Notes under the pieces: generated by a model
Told to the model about the DNA's origin: nothing
The model's input: the letters and a program-made list of their open reading frames with translations, nothing else
Database searches by the model: none
Part shown: one piece after another, positions 8,763 to 10,117 of the stretch
Layout: each line of letters starts with the position of its first letter
How positions within the stretch are numbered: position 1 is the stretch's first letter
Program-made: the position numbers and the translations under genes
Assembly (NCBI GenBank): GCA_021825035.1
Contig: JAKAIQ010000063.1
Span: forward strand, 1 to 10,117
DNA: 10,117 nucleotides
Reading direction: 5' to 3'
Source: Deltaproteobacteria bacterium
Lineage (GTDB): Bacteria > Desulfobacterota > GWC2-55-46

Positions 8763-8795
8763 ATGAGCGGCGCGTCCTTGCCATCTACCTTTTGA
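8763..8795 (+). other. Putative 10-codon mini-ORF between cheW and cheA
   Basis: ATG 8763 opens MSGASLPSTF, which stops with TGA at 8793-8795, one base before the cheA ATG at 8797. It is in the cheW frame, so cheW read-through would give the same end. AGAGGA (8755-8760), overlapping the cheW stop, lies only 2 bases from this ATG, closer than ideal. The layout fits reinitiation-type coupling of cheA, which has no Shine-Dalgarno of its own, but it is short enough to be accidental. Confidence 0.25.
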
Positions 8796-8796
8796 T

Positions 8797-10117
8797 ATGG
8801 ACATCTCCAAATACAGGGGACTCTTTCTTCAGGAAGCCGGAGAGCATGTCTCAGGCATCGAAAAGAGCCTGCTCGGCCTCGAAAAGGGAGGGCCTGACCC
8901 CCATGCCGTAGAAAACCTTTTCAGACACTATCATTCGATAAAGGGCATGGCCGCGTCGATGGGATACGACGGCATATCGAGGCTCGCGCACGCCCAGGAA
9001 GACCTTCTTGACCGGGCGCGCTCGAAAAAGCTCGAACTCTCCGGTGCCATGCTCGCCGCGCTCTTGCGGTGCGCCGACGCGCTGAAGGGGCTCCTGAAGA
9101 TGGTGGAGGAAGACCGGCCTCCGGCCGTTGACGTAAATCCATTTATAGATGAGATAAGGGCGCTCGTCGAAGGAAGGCCGGCCTTACGGGGCGCCGACGC
9201 CGGGGCCGCGGAGCTGAGGCTCCCGCAGACGATGAAGGTCGACGTCAGGGTGTTCGACGGCCTCCTCGCCGCTGCCGGAGACCTTTTCATGGCGCTTTCG
9301 CCGCTCAAGACGCTTTCACAGGGCTTCCGCTCGATAGCTTTCAAAGACAGCGTCCACATGCTCGGAAAATCCATAAACGCGATCTACGACAACATACTTT
9401 CGGCAAGGATGCTCCCGATAAGGGACCTGACCGAAGGGCTTCCCAGGGTCGTCCGCGACGTCTCGAACGAGACCGGCAAGAGGGTGGCTCTTAGGGTCGT
9501 GGGGGCCGAGGTCAGCGTGGACCGCTCGATCCTCGAAGGCCTCGCCGCCCCTCTCGTGCACATGATAAGAAACTCTGTCGATCACGGCATAGAGCCGCCC
9601 GAAGAAAGGGTCCGGGCCGGAAAGACGTCCGAAGGGTCGGTGGAGATAAGGGCGTATAATAAAAAAGACCGGGTGATCGTCGAGGTGTCGGATGACGGGG
9701 CCGGGATAGACCGTGAAAAGGTGAAGGCAAGGGCCATTGCCATGGGCATGCCTGCCGGACGGATAAGCGCGATGACGGATGAAGAAACGCTGCAGCTTGT
9801 CTGCGCGCCGGGCCTCAGCGTGAAGGAGAAGGCGACCGGCGTCTCCGGAAGGGGCGTCGGCATGGACGTCGTCAAGACTTCGGTGGAGGCCTTCGGGGGG
9901 TCGCTCCGCGTAGAGTCGTGGGAAGGCAGGGGGACCAGGATGACCCTCGAACTGCCGAGGACGGCGTCCATCGTGAAGGCCCTGCTCGTGTCCGCCGGCG
10001 GAGAGCAGTTTCTCATGCCCTCGTCGATGATAGAAAAGGTGCTTGACGCGGAAGGCAAGGATCTCGATGGCGCGTTCAGGCACGGCGGCAGGGATATCCC
10101 GCTCATCTCGAGATCGG
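8797..10117 (+). CDS. cheA: Chemotaxis histidine kinase CheA, 3' end beyond the window
   Basis: Autophosphorylating kinase of the receptor array; it passes phosphate to CheY/CheB-type regulators. The open frame gives 440 residues before the window ends. P1 (about 1-108) has the phosphoacceptor box YHSIKGMAASMGY with His46, and LAHAQEDLLDRAR behind it. A linker of only about 30 residues follows, too short for a P2 domain. P3 is about 138-205 and is divergent: the usual VGELV segment reads AAGDLF. It leads into the ARMLPI motif. P4 has the N box LVHMIRNSVDHG (253-264), G1 DDGAGID (299-305), the F-box-like CAPGLS and G2 GRGVGMDVV (351-359). P5, the CheW-like part, starts at about 388 and is cut off. 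ATG 8797 is forced, because an in-frame stop lies at 8761 with no start codon between. No Shine-Dalgarno precedes it. It is 40 bases after cheW, almost certainly in the same operon. Confidence 0.95.
   Translation, partial: MDISKYRGLFLQEAGEHVSGIEKSLLGLEKGGPDPHAVENLFRHYHSIKGMAASMGYDGISRLAHAQEDLLDRARSKKLELSGAMLAALLRCADALKGLLKMVEEDRPPAVDVNPFIDEIRALVEGRPALRGADAGAAELRLPQTMKVDVRVFDGLLAAAGDLFMALSPLKTLSQGFRSIAFKDSVHMLGKSINAIYDNILSARMLPIRDLTEGLPRVVRDVSNETGKRVALRVVGAEVSVDRSILEGLAAPLVHMIRNSVDHGIEPPEERVRAGKTSEGSVEIRAYNKKDRVIVEVSDDGAGIDREKVKARAIAMGMPAGRISAMTDEETLQLVCAPGLSVKEKATGVSGRGVGMDVVKTSVEAFGGSLRVESWEGRGTRMTLELPRTASIVKALLVSAGGEQFLMPSSMIEKVLDAEGKDLDGAFRHGGRDIPLISRS

Noticed and set aside
8384..8911. 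A 175-codon + strand frame overlapping cheW and cheA
   Set aside because: It is arginine-rich out-of-frame reading across two well-supported genes.

Overview
The window reads as an ordinary chromosomal segment of a GC-rich, Gram-negative-type bacterium. All eight genes I can support lie on the + strand, and there is no gene-free stretch over about 115 bases. I see no tRNA or rRNA, insertion sequence, CRISPR array or phage gene. Isoleucine is very often ATA and arginine very often AGG despite the high GC content. I associate this mix with some Desulfobacterota/Nitrospirota-like lineages, but the taxonomic guess is weak and rests on codon use and gene content only.

Layout. Positions 2-1858 hold the C-terminal ~618 residues of a UvrD/PcrA-type helicase whose start lies outside the window. 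After a 65-base gap with a hairpin and a sigma70-like promoter comes galU (1924-2787), UTP-glucose-1-phosphate uridylyltransferase. A 103-base gap precedes an hsp20 small heat-shock protein gene (2891-3343). This is followed 15 bases later by lon (3359-5791), an ATP-dependent protease, so the two form a proteostasis pair. A GC-rich hairpin with a T-run (about 5821-5868) separates lon from thiL (5904-6914), thiamine-monophosphate kinase.

From about 6923 a separate transcription unit begins at a consensus sigma70 promoter (TTGACA, 18 bases, TATAAT). It encodes a chemosensory module: a methyl-accepting protein with two membrane segments and almost no extracytoplasmic sensor domain (6978-8243), a short CheW adaptor (8346-8756), and a CheA histidine kinase (8797 to the window end). 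The CheA open frame runs off the 3' edge. It has the P1 phosphoacceptor domain and the P3 and P4 domains and enters P5, but it has no obvious P2 response-regulator-binding domain.

How the genes work together. The first five genes are housekeeping functions: DNA repair/replication, UDP-glucose supply, protein quality control and thiamine diphosphate synthesis. The last three should form one receptor-adaptor-kinase array whose output regulator lies beyond the window. The best leads are this reduced chemosensory module and the translation starts. hsp20, cheW and cheA have no well-placed Shine-Dalgarno, and each is preceded by a 10-11 codon mini-ORF that stops at or next to the gene's start. galU may be made from a leaderless mRNA. 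None of these is proof of a new system.
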